Assembly (NCBI GenBank): GCA_009763385.1
Contig: CM019831.1
Coordinates: 81,007,845-81,071,844 of the forward strand
Length of the DNA: 64,000 bases
DNA from: Coix lacryma-jobi var. lacryma-jobi
Taxonomy: Eukaryota; Streptophyta; Magnoliopsida; Poales; Poaceae
Direction: 5' to 3'
Both the position numbers and the translations under genes were made by a program. Under the pieces are notes generated by a model. It made no database searches and had not been told where the DNA came from. It worked only from the letters and a program-made list of their open reading frames with translations. Positions 46,143 to 56,051 of the stretch are shown in pieces; the first letter of the stretch is position 1; each line of letters opens with the position of its first letter.

Positions 46143-46761
46143 CCACTGTCCAGAAAGCCCAAAAACAGCTCGGGACAAAACCAAAATCGAATGGATCTTC
46201 ACCAAATCGAATGGGGCTGCAACCAAACTTCTCCCAAGTGTTCTTCTACGTGTTGGGAAGCTAATCCTAGGATATCATCGCTCCAAACCAACTAATCCAT
46301 GAGAAATCAGAAGAACACTAGAAAAGGGGGAAGAACAAAGAACGAACCCGATTTCGACCCGATCTATGTGCTCATGATGTTAGAGGGGAAATCCTTTAGT
46401 GGAAAGAAGGAGCTCATGACATAGAACAATTTGATTCAAACGGAATCACAAATCGTCGCTCGGAGAGGGAGAACGAGGCAAATCTTCGAGAGGGGAAAAA
46501 CGAAAACGCGAAGAACAAAAACGTGATTCGATCCAAATTGCAGCCAACAAAAAGAGGGGCGAAATTGATCCTTGGATTGCTACTAGATGATGAATTGTGT
46601 AGCACTCTGTGTTGGGTTACAAGCCACTCCTCGCAGTACAAAACGCGGATGGCGAAAAGCTCAAGAACAAGAGTCGGTCTCTCCTCTAGCCCTAGCCTCC
46701 TCTCACCTAAACAAAATGAGAGTGGCACCTCCAAGGATGGCTGTCCAACATAGCCCCTTCA

Positions 46762-46772
46762 TCTATATATAG
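46762..46772 (-). promoter_or_regulatory. LTR promoter TATA box, element C
   Basis: CTATATATAG, near-symmetrical, in the 5' LTR on the minus strand; conserved in the 3' LTR at about 38446. Confidence 0.55.
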
Positions 46773-47028
46773 GCGCACGTCCAAATGACACAAACACCCT
46801 AACATGAAGTACTAACCCAAATACCCCCTAGGGGTAAAACCGTCCAACTCTGGCAGTTTCCATCTGACGGCCACGCCCGCACATCCGGTAGCTTCGCCTC
46901 GACACGACCTCCCTGATGCCGCCACGTGCCGTCATGTCGACCACCGCGCCTATCTCATGGATAGCTTCGCCACCGCGCCTGCCTCTCCACGCCGCCACGC
47001 GTCGACCGTCCTTTTGGACCTTCCCCCG

Positions 47029-47204
47029 GTTTTGAGGCCCAAACCAGGAAACCTGCCAGCCCAGGTTTTGAGGCCCAGACCTGGAAACCATCCACCCCGA
47101 GTTTTGAGGCCCAAACTCGGAAACCCACAAGCCCAGGTTTTGAGGCCCAAACCTGGAAACCGTCCATCCCAAGTTTTGAGGCCCAAACTCAGAAACTGTC
47201 GAGG
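47029..47204 (-). repeat. Hairpin tandem array in element C 5' LTR
   Basis: Five units of about 36 bp with TTTTGAGGCCCAAA cores and alternating arm types, as at 38710-38885, with a few arm mutations. Confidence 0.87.
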
Positions 47205-47844
47205 GTAGCTTTTGGAGGCTCAGCTACCGAACCCGCACCGTAGACGGGATGTGGTTCGCACACCCCGACCACCGGCACCGATGCCGATGCATGTCCAGCC
47301 TCTAAGCCGGGCACAACGCCTTCGCCTTCCTTCTTGACTTGGCCGACGGCACTTGCGCCGCACGCAAGCCCGTGTCTGACCTCCCGCCAAGTGCCACAAC
47401 GCCATCGTCTTCCTCCCGACTCGGCCGATGCATCGCACATCCCCATGTGTTCCTGCTCGCCGATGCCATGTGCCAGCTACCACAGCTGGTCCTCTAGCCC
47501 TCTGGTCCATCGGTCCAAGCCACACGTCCGCCCTTCACCGCTCTAGGTACATCGGCATGGCACGTTCGCCGCACGGCACGCCCATCCTTCACCGATCCCA
47601 GTCCATCGGCACAACACGTCTCTACTTGACCTTCACCTCGCCATCGACCACTGTATCCGAGCTCAACACCTGCACATCAACACAGCCAAGAGACACATGT
47701 TGCACACGCACACCAACACAGAAACACCACAACTCAACGCCACCAGTTAGTCATAAACATTAAGCGCATTGTGAATAATGACTCAACAAGGAAAAGCCTC
47801 AAACCTTCCTCATCAAAGTCAATCATTCATCATATATGTTCTCA

Positions 47845-47849
47845 TGCTC
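47845..47849 (+). repeat. Target site duplication of element C, right copy (TGCTC)
   Basis: Matches 32846-32850; gag of H2 resumes after it. Confidence 0.9.
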
Positions 47850-49304
47850 CCAGGTGTCGATGGAATTCTCGGCGAGCTTGTGGAGCCAGCTGTTGGCCGA
47901 AGACGACAGCATTACGGGGAGGTACTTGGCCATCACGTCGGGTCCTCCGCCGGCTGCCTGAATGGCGATTTTGTACGTGGTAAACCACTGCTCTGGGTTA
48001 CCCTTTCCATCGTACTTGTCCACCGTGGTGACTCTGAAGCCCTGAGGCCATTGGACGGCACGGAGCCAGGAGGTGAAAGGGCGTGGCCCTGTCGAGGCGT
48101 CGGGAGCCGGAGCTTGATCGCGAGCGCGATTGCCATGGGAGACTTCCTGGTCGCGACGTGGCGGTGATCTCCATCGGTGTGAAGGATGCGGGCTTGGAGG
48201 CATTCTGCTGTACGACGATCCGGAGGGTGAGGCATAACGGCCTCTCTCGTTGCACTGTACGGTGGCAGCTTTGACATGGGCGACGACCTTCTGTAGCTCC
48301 GGGGTCAGCGGAAGCTTGGAGAGTTCGTTGTTGACGACGGCGACTTTGGCGCTTGGGGTCGGGTAGAAGGGTTGATCATCGACCCTGTCGAACTCATAGA
48401 TGAGGTCACGGCTTCCAGCTTGGTCGCGCTCCCGACGTCGCTCATTGTCGCAATGCTCCTGGTCGCGGCGCTCCTGGTCACGTCGTTCGTCGTCCCGCCG
48501 GCGTTGCCGGTCGATGTTGCATTGCTCCATATTGGCGCGTTCGCCTTCCGCTTCATTCGGTGGTGGGGGGCTATCGGCAGAGACGTTGAAGATGAAGCCG
48601 CCATGATACGGCGGGAAGTCAGCCCCTGAGTCGGTGGAGATGACGGTCGTAGACCGCGTGGAGGTGGAGCCGTTTGTCGTGGTAGATCGGGACGCCGAAC
48701 TTTCCGGCACAGTGTCACCGGATATCTCTTGTAGAGTCACCATGCCGACGAGTGGAGGTGGAGTCAGTCGATCACGCATGCTGGTCGGAGCCATCTGGTC
48801 GGAGCCGAGAGATTGGAGCTGGTCGTAGAGCCATCGCAGCGCCTGGTGCTGATATGAAGGAGCCACACTACGTAGCCTGAATGGCATGGACGTTGGAGAC
48901 GAGGCGCGACGGTGAGTCGGATGCCGATCCGATCTGGGCCAGCGGGTGGGTTGCGCGCTTGAAGCTCCCAATGGTGTACCTGAAAATTGCTTAAGGCAAG
49001 ATTGGTCGGAAAGCTGTATACGAGGTACCTCGATGGCGTCAATGCATTCTGCAAGTCCTTGGTTGGCTCGGTCGATGGCTTCGATCAGGTCGTCGCAAGG
49101 GACGATTCTTGGCGGATGGCGTGTCGGCTTGGTGACGCTACGGATGGACGGCAGAGCGTCCGGCGCAGGAAGTTGCGCAGATTCCATGATTTCCGGAGCA
49201 GGAGCGTGGTCGCCCATGGTCCAGATCATAGATCCGATCTGAAAAGTGGTGCCCGATTTTGGAAGAACCATGGAGCGAGGGAAAGTAACCGCTTGGCAGA
49301 TCAT
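47845..49304 (-). pseudogene. gag: gag N-terminal and middle part of Tat element H2
   Basis: The longest gag frame of family H, open from the ATG at 49304 (MICQAVTFPRSMVLPKSG) to the element C boundary. Order: N-terminal region with DDLIEAIDRANQGLAECIDA, a Ser/Thr-rich linker, a charged RRRDDERRDQERRDQE stretch, then the gag core DKYDGKGNPEQWFTTYKIA and MAKYLPVMLSSSANSWLHKL. The rest of gag is at 31932-32850. The ATG after the PBS was chosen; MGDHAPAPEIMESAQL is an alternative start. Gag would assemble the particle; the gene is split by element C and shifted by a 14-bp deletion, so it is non-functional. Confidence 0.85.
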
Positions 49305-49320
49305 GGTGTCGTAGCACACA

Positions 49321-49339
49321 CCCCCTACCTGGCGCGCCA
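49321..49339 (-). promoter_or_regulatory. Primer-binding site of Tat element H2
   Basis: Minus strand TGGCGCGCCAGGTAGGGGG, two bases from LTR L2; identical to the H1 site. Confidence 0.75.
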
Positions 49340-49341
49340 AC

Positions 49342-49806
49342 TGTCGACGAAATATGGTCGATAGTCTACCGAGGGGTATGCCCAAGGTAGTAGATTGAGC
49401 GGCGGAGGCGTGCGAGACGTCTGCAAAGCGTAAACACAGGGACGAGAGACGGCGATTTAGACAGGTTCGGGCCGGCAAGTCGCCGTAATACCTTACGTCC
49501 TGTGTTCTGGTGGCTGGTTTGTATTGATGGATTGGAATATGGCGTAACTTTGGAGGGGGTCCCTGCTCGCCTTATATAGCCGGGGAGCAGGGTTACAACT
49601 TGTCGAATCCTAACAGATTACAATCGGTTCCTTTTGGCAAGGAATCCGGGTCTATCTATTCGGATCTTCCTTGTCGAGCAAGTCATCAGGAGAGTCCTTG
49701 GCGGCTGCGACGGCCTGGTCGCGGGCCGCAAGGCCTTCTGGTTGGGCCATATCTGTAGGAGAGCCCAAGTTATGCCATGGGGGTATACGGGTGTAATAAC
49801 CCCACA
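49342..49806 (-). repeat. Tat element LTR L2, shared by H2 (5' LTR) and H3 (3' LTR)
   Basis: 465 bp, the same length as L1, with TATATAA (minus) at 49572-49578. PBS and gag follow on the low side; the PPT-like CTCGGGGACTAGC and the antisense-gene region follow on the high side, so it serves two neighbouring copies. Confidence 0.87.
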
Positions 49807-50906
49807 GCTAGTCCCCGAGCACTTTGCATCCATTGTGCTGGGCGTCGTGAAGTCTTCCGAGTAGGTCGAGTCTGGTCGTACGTTGGTGGAGACGTCCTGC
49901 GACCAGGTCGCCTGGCCGCGGTTGCACTTGTAGTAGCCTTCCGACCAGGTTAAGCTCATCGCGAACGTAACAGCCTGAGCTGTAGCCGAAGTGCAGCCGG
50001 GTGGAGTATTCTGCGTCGTCCTGCAAGAAAGGATGCAAGGTGCTGCAAGAAAAATTTTGAAGATCTTTCATCCGATGAAGTGTATCCACTTTGGACGCAG
50101 CTAGACACCAGCAGTCGACGGCGTTCCGGTTGAAGGCCAAGCTGGTCCATACCAAGCTGTAGAAGAAAAAAGATAAACAATACATTCACCAGTAGGTGAA
50201 GTGTATCCACTTAGTCCCCGAGCTTTGTAGTAGGTGTCGTAGGCACGTGGTGCCAAGCTTATAATTTTCTGCACAAAACAGAGTCATTTTTGAGGAAGAG
50301 AAAAAATGACGTGTGTACACGTAGTCCCCGGGCCTGCTGTAAGAAACAGCATGGTTCTTGTAGCAGGGCCAAAGAAAATGCATTAGTATAAATATGAGGG
50401 GAGAGTCCCTGAGGGTAAAGTTGGAGATCTACAGTCCCCGGGAGTTACTGTAGCGCCGACCAGAAATTATAGAACTTATTGTTCGCCTGAAATGAACATT
50501 AGAACTAGCAGAGGTAGTCAGTCCCCGTGCATTAGTATCACGTTAATTGGCGCAAAATAGGTGAAATTGAAGAAATAAAAGACGGCGAACGGACAGGCCG
50601 TTTTGTCAAACTAATGGTTCAAAGGCCCATTAAGGCGGATGCGGGGTCGAGTGCGCGCGTGCGATTGCCGCAGGCGATGTGGCGGTCGTGGGAATGGTGG
50701 GCACTTGCTCTGAGGAACCTTGGAGGCCAAGGGTCGGGCCGCACCATATAAAAGGGGGAACGGGCGGCTGCAGTTCCTCACTTGCCTCTTGAGCTCCCGC
50801 CTCGTAGCCCTCGTCTCCTCTGCTTCCTTCAAGCGCGCGAGCGATTCCAAGCACCAAAACACTATAGCTCTAGATCCAGATCTGAATCCACCCCTCATCG
50901 TCGTCA
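49807..50906 (-). other. 3' noncoding region of Tat element H3
   Basis: Uninterrupted version of the region broken by element A in H2; the empty target GTAGG is at 50239-50243. Purine tracts (plus AGTCCCCG) recur at about 49811, 50213, 50320, 50405, 50433 and 50519. The antisense-gene TATA is at 50747-50753. Confidence 0.78.
50747..50753 (+). promoter_or_regulatory. TATA box of the antisense gene, copy H3
   Basis: TATAAAA followed by GGGGGAACGGGCGG, 160 bases before the ATG at 50907. Confidence 0.65.
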
Positions 50907-51452
50907 ATGGCGGGCGGAAAGCGGACTCGTGGAGGCGCGACGAAAGCGAAGAAGGTGGCGAAGGAGGGATCTGACGACCGCGTCGAAGTGCCGAGCTAGG
51001 CACGCGGGTGGACGCGGAGTGTTCTCCGCCGGGAGAATCTGGAAGAGCTCGTCTTCGCCGGCCTGCTACTTGATAGCGTCACCGGCGGCTGGAGGGAGGC
51101 GTACCTAGAGGATTGGCCGATGCCAAACACTTCGGAGCTCGTCGTCTTCGAGGCGTTCTTCAGGTGCGGGTTCGGGATTCCGGTCCACCCCTTCCTCCAT
51201 GGCCTGCTGGAGTACTATCAGGTCGCACTGTGCAACCTGACGCCGAACACCATGCTACACATCTCGGTCTTCATCCACTACTGCGAGGCATATCTAGGCA
51301 TCGAGCCCCATTTCGACCTCTTTTGCCACTTCTTCCGCTTGAAGATCAACGACACTAGAGCATCGAACATCGTCGGGTTGGTGTATCTCCAGCTGCCGGA
51401 CAGAATGGCGGAGAAGTACATTGCTATGCCACTGCATTCGAAGGCGATGGAG
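50907..51452 (+). pseudogene. Antisense gene (gypsy-type transposon family) of Tat element H3, first exon fragment
   Basis: Starts MAGGKRTRGGATKAKK and continues into WPMPNTSELVVFEAFFRCGF and TPNTMLHISVFIHYCEAYLG. A stop at 50997 falls where H0 and H2 have Trp. It is truncated by the 5' LTR of B2 inside exon 1. It keeps codons that are stops in H2 (about 23397 and 23721), so the stops in the two copies arose independently. Confidence 0.8.
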
Positions 51453-51663
51453 TGTTGATGGTCCTTAAACACCTGTTTTACCATCAACATTTTACCCTAA
51501 AATTCACCAAAAAGGCATGAAATGTAGTCAAATAGGTTTCAACCTAACCAAATTACACAAGTCCATAGATTTTTATTTGAATGCAGGAATTTGGACCAAA
51601 TTTGGACATTTGAACCACCAGAGGCCAAACGCACTCAGCAGGGCCCAATTGGGCCTTAGGGGG

Positions 51664-51703
51664 GTGGCGCCCGCCACCCCTAGGTGGCGCCCGCCACTTG
51701 GGT
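51664..51703 (+). promoter_or_regulatory. Paired GC palindromes in B2 LTR
   Basis: GGTGGCGCCCGCCACC, CTA, then GGTGGCGCCCGCCAC: two near-perfect inverted repeats about 3 bp apart. The same pair, sometimes mutated, occurs at the equivalent place in A, A', A'' and B1 LTRs. Confidence 0.8.
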
Positions 51704-52021
51704 TGGCCCAAACCATCCCCCCTGCCACGTCACTGATCCATGTGACCACCCCAAGGCCAAATCTTGGCCCTTGGTCACTAGGTCGGTTTGATCGGAGGGC
51801 TACGGAGGGGAGTGGCGTGGATCATGACCTAAGTCGGTTGCTAGGACATGCAACCGACCTCCAAACCGCCTTGGACAACCACCTGAAGGCCGTAGGATCA
51901 GTGATGATGCATCCAACGACCAGGGGACTGGGGGCCGCTAGTAGGGGGTGGCGCCCGCCACCTGACCTAACCCTGGGACGGTTGGCTGCCCCCTATAAGT
52001 ACCCCCCTCAATCCACAAGGC

Positions 52022-52029
52022 TATAAATA
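52022..52029 (+). promoter_or_regulatory. LTR promoter TATA box, element B2
   Basis: TATAAATA about 570 bp into the LTR, preceded by a GC palindrome at 51946-51962. Confidence 0.68.
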
Positions 52030-52174
52030 CCCCCCTGAGGCATCACTTCATTCATATCCCAGATAGACCATCATATACCACACCAAGAAGCAAGAGAAGC
52101 AAGTGAGAGTTAGGTTAGAAGCTCAGAGAGCTTAGGCAAGTAGGTTAGCTAGTAGAGAGAGTATAGCTCTAGTG

Positions 52175-52179
52175 CCCTC
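52175..52179 (+). repeat. Target site duplication of element A', left copy (CCCTC)
   Basis: Partner at 61357-61361; single in the B1 LTR at 29766-29770 (as gaggg). Confidence 0.93.
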
Positions 52180-53744
52180 TGTTGACGCTCACTAAGTGTC
52201 ATATTCTTAGCATCAACAAGGTCATATAACGCAACACAAGGACCTAAAATCAACCAAAAACCTTTTATAAACTAACGATTTCCACTTGTCCTTGAGTTTT
52301 ATTTGAATGTAGGAAATTGCAGGGTTTTTGAGAAAAATGACCAAATGGACCCACCAGGAAGCAAGCCCACTTGCCTGGGCTCACTTTGGGCCAAGGAGGG
52401 GTGGCGCCCGCCACCCCTAGCTGGCGGCCGCAAGGGGAGAGAAGCCCAAACTCCCCCCAGCCACGTCACTGATCCAGGGGAAGCACCCCACACTCATTTG
52501 CAGTCGTTGCTCACCTAAGTCTGTTCATCCAAGGGCTAAGAAGCAGCGTCACATGGATCATGACCTAATTGCCCATGTGACGGTTATTGGACAACCCTAA
52601 CCGACCCCAAACCGAATTGAAGGACCTCCTGGATGCCGTTGGTGAAGAGGCGGTGGATCCAAGGGCTAGGGGGGTGGCGGCCGCCACCTAGGGCTGGCGC
52701 CCGCCACCACACTCACCCCCCTGACCTAACCCTAGGTCCATAAGTACCCCCCTAGGTCCCTTAGGCTATAAATAGGACCCCCGAGCTCATTTGTACTCAT
52801 ACCTCACCTCATTAGTCCCACTCTCTTGTAAGCGAAGCTCTGGTGAAGGAACACTCTAGTTGAGAGACTTAGAGTGAGAGCGAGAGTGTAGAAGAGAAGA
52901 GCTGGAGTTGTAATAGAGGATCTTCCAAGTCTCTGGTATAATTCCAGGTCTTCCTTCATTTATCTTAGTGTTCTTCTACTTTCAGCATTTACTTTAAGTT
53001 CTTTACTTATTGTTCTTGTTGAGTGCTTTCGATCATAGATAACTTAGTATTTAGTTTATATCTAGTTTGGGTTCTTCGCTGAGTAATCAGTGCTCTAGTT
53101 TTGGACACAAGATTAGAGTAGTATATATTAGTGTAAGCGCGGTGCTTAGACTAGTTATACCTTAGTTTGTGGCTAGCCCCCCGGATAGTTGTGGTAGCAA
53201 ACATGTGGTGACAGCACTAGGAGCCTTGAATTCCACCACGTAGTTGGGTTAGTTCTTAAATCATAAACCTCGTTGTGCACGTCTGAGGTAAATAGTCCAG
53301 AGGGTGTGTACGGTTCGAAGAACTAGATAAACTCTTTATTGCTAAGTTAGTTGTGATCATAAGTGTGTAGGAAAACATTAATCTGTTCATCGGTCAGACC
53401 CCGCTGATTTAGTTAGTCTTTCTTTCTTTCTTTTTAGTAGTAGTAGAAACCAACCCCCATTCACACATTTCGATCAACCCTGCTAGAATCACCAGTTGTT
53501 CATAGCGGTCCTAGTGTTAGTTCTGCCATAGTAGCTTCCCTATGGAAATAAATACGATACTCGGTTACTCCCGGGTGAAGTACTACAATAGACTTATTCT
53601 GTGCGCTTGCGGAACTTACCAATAGTCATACGAATAGTTAGTTATACATCTTACATTAAGAAGTATCAACAAACCTTTCTGGCGCCGTTGCCAGGGATAG
53701 ATTCCATAGTCTACTCCTAGTAACGACGTTAGCAAGAGTCAACA
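52180..53744 (+). repeat. Element A' 5' LTR (1565 bp)
   Basis: Colinear with the A LTR. GC palindromes at about 52398-52430 and 52672-52708, TATAAATA at 52767-52774, and a well preserved fossil PBS at 53680-53697 (TGGCGCCGTTGCCAGGGA). Confidence 0.92.
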
Positions 53745-53752
53745 AGCATTTT

Positions 53753-53770
53753 TGGCACCGTTGCCGGGCA
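53753..53770 (+). promoter_or_regulatory. Primer-binding site, element A'
   Basis: TGGCACCGTTGCCGGGCA, 8 bases after the LTR. It has two changes from the usual tRNA-Asp PBS, so it is a poorer match than the fossil copy inside the LTR. Confidence 0.82.
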
Positions 53771-53870
53771 AGCAATTGGCTAGAATTAATTCTTTGTGAT
53801 TTCTATTGAATTAACCCCCGTAGTTCTAGCAGGTATATATTGTTCGTTGTTTGTGATCGTTCAAGTAGTC

Positions 53871-56051
53871 ATGGCCGGATTCAATCTTCCGAGCGACTAT
53901 CAAGAAGATCCTGAGGCCATTCTTAGGAGAGCGAGAGCTAATCTCACTCCTCCGAGGAAGAACCTGGAGCTTCGTGAGAGGAGTTCGTCGAGACAAGAAT
54001 CCCAGTCAAAAGTGACTGACGAACCAAGCTGCTCCAACGATCAATCAACATCGACGTCGACCAAAACACTCTATGTGTATTCCATGCCTACTCTTGCTCA
54101 CATTCCAGTGTTACCTTCTACTAGTAATGTAGATTTTGAGCTTAGACCTCACTTAATACATATGGCTCAAGCTATTGCATTTAATGGCAAACCTTCCGAG
54201 GATGCCAACGCTCACCTCCGGAATTTTCTGGAGATATGTAGTACAATTTCTGTGCAGGGAGTTTCGCAGGATGCCATCAGACTTCGTCTCTTTCCATTTT
54301 CATTAGTGGAAAAAGCGAAGCAGTGGTTCCTCTTCAACTCTGGACACCTGCTGACGTGGGTGAGATGCGCGGATCAATTCCTCAACAAGTTCTGCCCGAT
54401 AAGTCGAACTATTCTTTTCCGTAGCAAGATTTCCAATTTTGGACAGGGAGACGAAGAAACAATCACTGAAGCTTGGGAGAGACTACAAGAGTATGTTGAA
54501 TACTGTCCTCACCATGGTATGCAAGACTGGTACTTGATCCAGAGCTTCTACCATGGACTCCAGCAAGAATCTCGACAACACATGGATGCTGCCACCGAAG
54601 GTGCATACCTCTCTCTCACTGTAGAGAAGGCAACCAAACTGATCGAGACAATGGTGGCGAATCATGGATGGACAGAAAAACGTGCTAGAGGTATGTCTGA
54701 AATTAAGCAAGCTGATTCTGTTACCCTGCAAACTTTGGTAAAATTGCTAGAGCAAAGGATAAATGAGAAGAGAGATCGTGCTGCAAAGGAGTACTACGCC
54801 AAGCAAAGAGCCGCTTCATCAAGTGAAGGTCAAGCAGAAATTAAGAAAGACGATGCCAAATCCTTTCTTAATAATGGTGGCTACGGAGAACCTTCAATTC
54901 CAATGATCCAACAATGGAATAACAAAGGTATGCCTCAAACCTCCGTATTTAATTCTCCTATTGGAAAATTAGTTTCTAATCAAGGTAGAATTAATGATAG
55001 CATAAACAATAAATTAATTGAACATGATAAAATGTTAGAAGGAATTTATGCTAAACTAAAGGATTTTTCTGAAGCATTTAAGGAACAAATTAATTTTAAT
55101 AAGAGATTAGAGCAAACAGTAGATAACATTAAATCTCAAATTAAATACTATGAAGAGGTAAAAGCTGTAACCGCGAGAGGTGGTAAATCCACTCGTGATC
55201 CACCACATCCTAATTTAGTTCCTAGTAGTAATGCTGCTGCAAAGAAAAATATTGTTAATGTTGAAGATGACGAAGAAGAGGAGACCCCAGCTGAACCTTC
55301 ATCCAAGGTACGAACTGCTCCTCATGAATTCTATGATACACATGTATTACCTTTTCCAGATCAAAACAGAAATCTGACGGAAGATGACCAATTCAAGAAA
55401 TTCGTCGAGGTAATTCAAAAATTATATATGCATGTGCCATTTATTGACGCTATGCAGGTTCCAACTTATGCAAAATATTTGAGAGACATGCTCAATAAGA
55501 AGAAACCAATTCCAAATAGGGATGTGGTTAAATTGACCGAAGATTGCAGTGCGGTCATTTCCAACCAGCTCCCAGAAAAGAAGAAGGACCCAGGAAACCC
55601 AACGATCGCATGTTCAATTGGAGAACAGCACTTCGAGCATGCACTCTGTGATCTGGGAGCAAGCGTCAGCGTCATGCCCAAGGTAATATATGATAAATTA
55701 AATCATCATACCTTGTCCCCTACTTCTATGTGTTTGCAGCTAGCCGATCAATCGATCCGATATCCCGCGGGAATAGCAGAGAATATTCCGGTGAAAATCT
55801 GGAATCTCTTTGTCCCGGTGGATTTCGTGGTTCTGGATATTAATCCCGACCACCGGACGCCATTGATCTTGGGACGGCCATTTCTGAGCACTGCAAAAGC
55901 CACCATTGATGTAGGAGCTGGAGAAATTCGAGTTCACACCGCGACCGGAAAAACACCCGTCATCAAAGTTCATCGGTGCCGACATTCCACCACAACCACC
56001 GTGAAGGCGACACTAATCGGGAATCCAAAGCGGCTAACCAAGGTAAGTTAG
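53871..56051 (+). CDS. gag-pro: gag-protease polyprotein of element A'
   Basis: 726 residues, no internal stop, the only intact long frame in the window. The ATG at 53871 (MAGFNLPSDYQEDPEAIL) was chosen because the A copy has the same start and no good ATG lies further upstream after the PBS. Gag core at about residues 80-270 (AIRLRLFPFSLVEKAKQWF; EAWERLQEYVEYCPHHGMQ), coiled-coil-like region at about 300-470, retropepsin-like domain at about 565-690 with the catalytic motif DLGASVSVMP at Asp594 and LILGRPFLSTAKA. No zinc knuckle. A 32-bp deletion between GGAGAAATTC repeats near 55920 shifts the last about 45 residues out of the ancestral phase, so the C terminus is novel. Gag packages RNA and protease cleaves the precursor; pol is absent. 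Confidence 0.88.
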   Translation: MAGFNLPSDYQEDPEAILRRARANLTPPRKNLELRERSSSRQESQSKVTDEPSCSNDQSTSTSTKTLYVYSMPTLAHIPVLPSTSNVDFELRPHLIHMAQAIAFNGKPSEDANAHLRNFLEICSTISVQGVSQDAIRLRLFPFSLVEKAKQWFLFNSGHLLTWVRCADQFLNKFCPISRTILFRSKISNFGQGDEETITEAWERLQEYVEYCPHHGMQDWYLIQSFYHGLQQESRQHMDAATEGAYLSLTVEKATKLIETMVANHGWTEKRARGMSEIKQADSVTLQTLVKLLEQRINEKRDRAAKEYYAKQRAASSSEGQAEIKKDDAKSFLNNGGYGEPSIPMIQQWNNKGMPQTSVFNSPIGKLVSNQGRINDSINNKLIEHDKMLEGIYAKLKDFSEAFKEQINFNKRLEQTVDNIKSQIKYYEEVKAVTARGGKSTRDPPHPNLVPSSNAAAKKNIVNVEDDEEEETPAEPSSKVRTAPHEFYDTHVLPFPDQNRNLTEDDQFKKFVEVIQKLYMHVPFIDAMQVPTYAKYLRDMLNKKKPIPNRDVVKLTEDCSAVISNQLPEKKKDPGNPTIACSIGEQHFEHALCDLGASVSVMPKVIYDKLNHHTLSPTSMCLQLADQSIRYPAGIAENIPVKIWNLFVPVDFVVLDINPDHRTPLILGRPFLSTAKATIDVGAGEIRVHTATGKTPVIKVHRCRHSTTTTVKATLIGNPKRLTKVS

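Larger units (their letters stand above)
32851..47844 (-). mobile_element. Element C: coding-poor Sirevirus (Ty1/copia)
   Basis: Minus-strand element: 5' LTR 47844-45200, Met-tRNA-type PBS, one gag-like frame with two stops, a long noncoding interior with repeated PPT-like and PBS-like motifs, PPT, and 3' LTR 39526-32851 (about 2650 bp without the nested LTR D). LTRs run TGAGAACATATATGATG to CGATCCTTCA. Sirevirus assignment rests on clustered CGGAC/GTCCG palindromes in the LTR and multiplied polypurine tracts, both described for that genus. No protease, integrase, RT or RNase H is visible in the 5.7-kb interior, so it was probably mobilised in trans. It sits in gag of Tat copy H2. Confidence 0.88.
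45200..47844 (-). repeat. Element C 5' LTR (2645 bp)
   Basis: Minus strand TGAGAACATATATGATG (47844) to CGATCCTTCA (45200). Carries three about 180-bp units (45480-45965), CGGAC/GTCCG palindromes (46012-46080, 46129-46142), TATATATAG (minus) at about 46762-46772, and a five-unit hairpin array (47029-47204). Colinear with the 3' LTR apart from LTR D and one extra palindrome unit there. Confidence 0.9.

Noticed and set aside
48372..48629. Plus-strand hydrophobic frame resembling a membrane protein
   Set aside because: It is the complement of the charged Arg/Asp/Glu repeat of gag; the same shadow is at 3083-3340.
10997..49806. A single simple LTR retrotransposon bounded by L1 and L2
   Set aside because: gag flanks L1 on the outside and the antisense gene flanks L2 on the outside, so these LTRs are shared with neighbouring copies.
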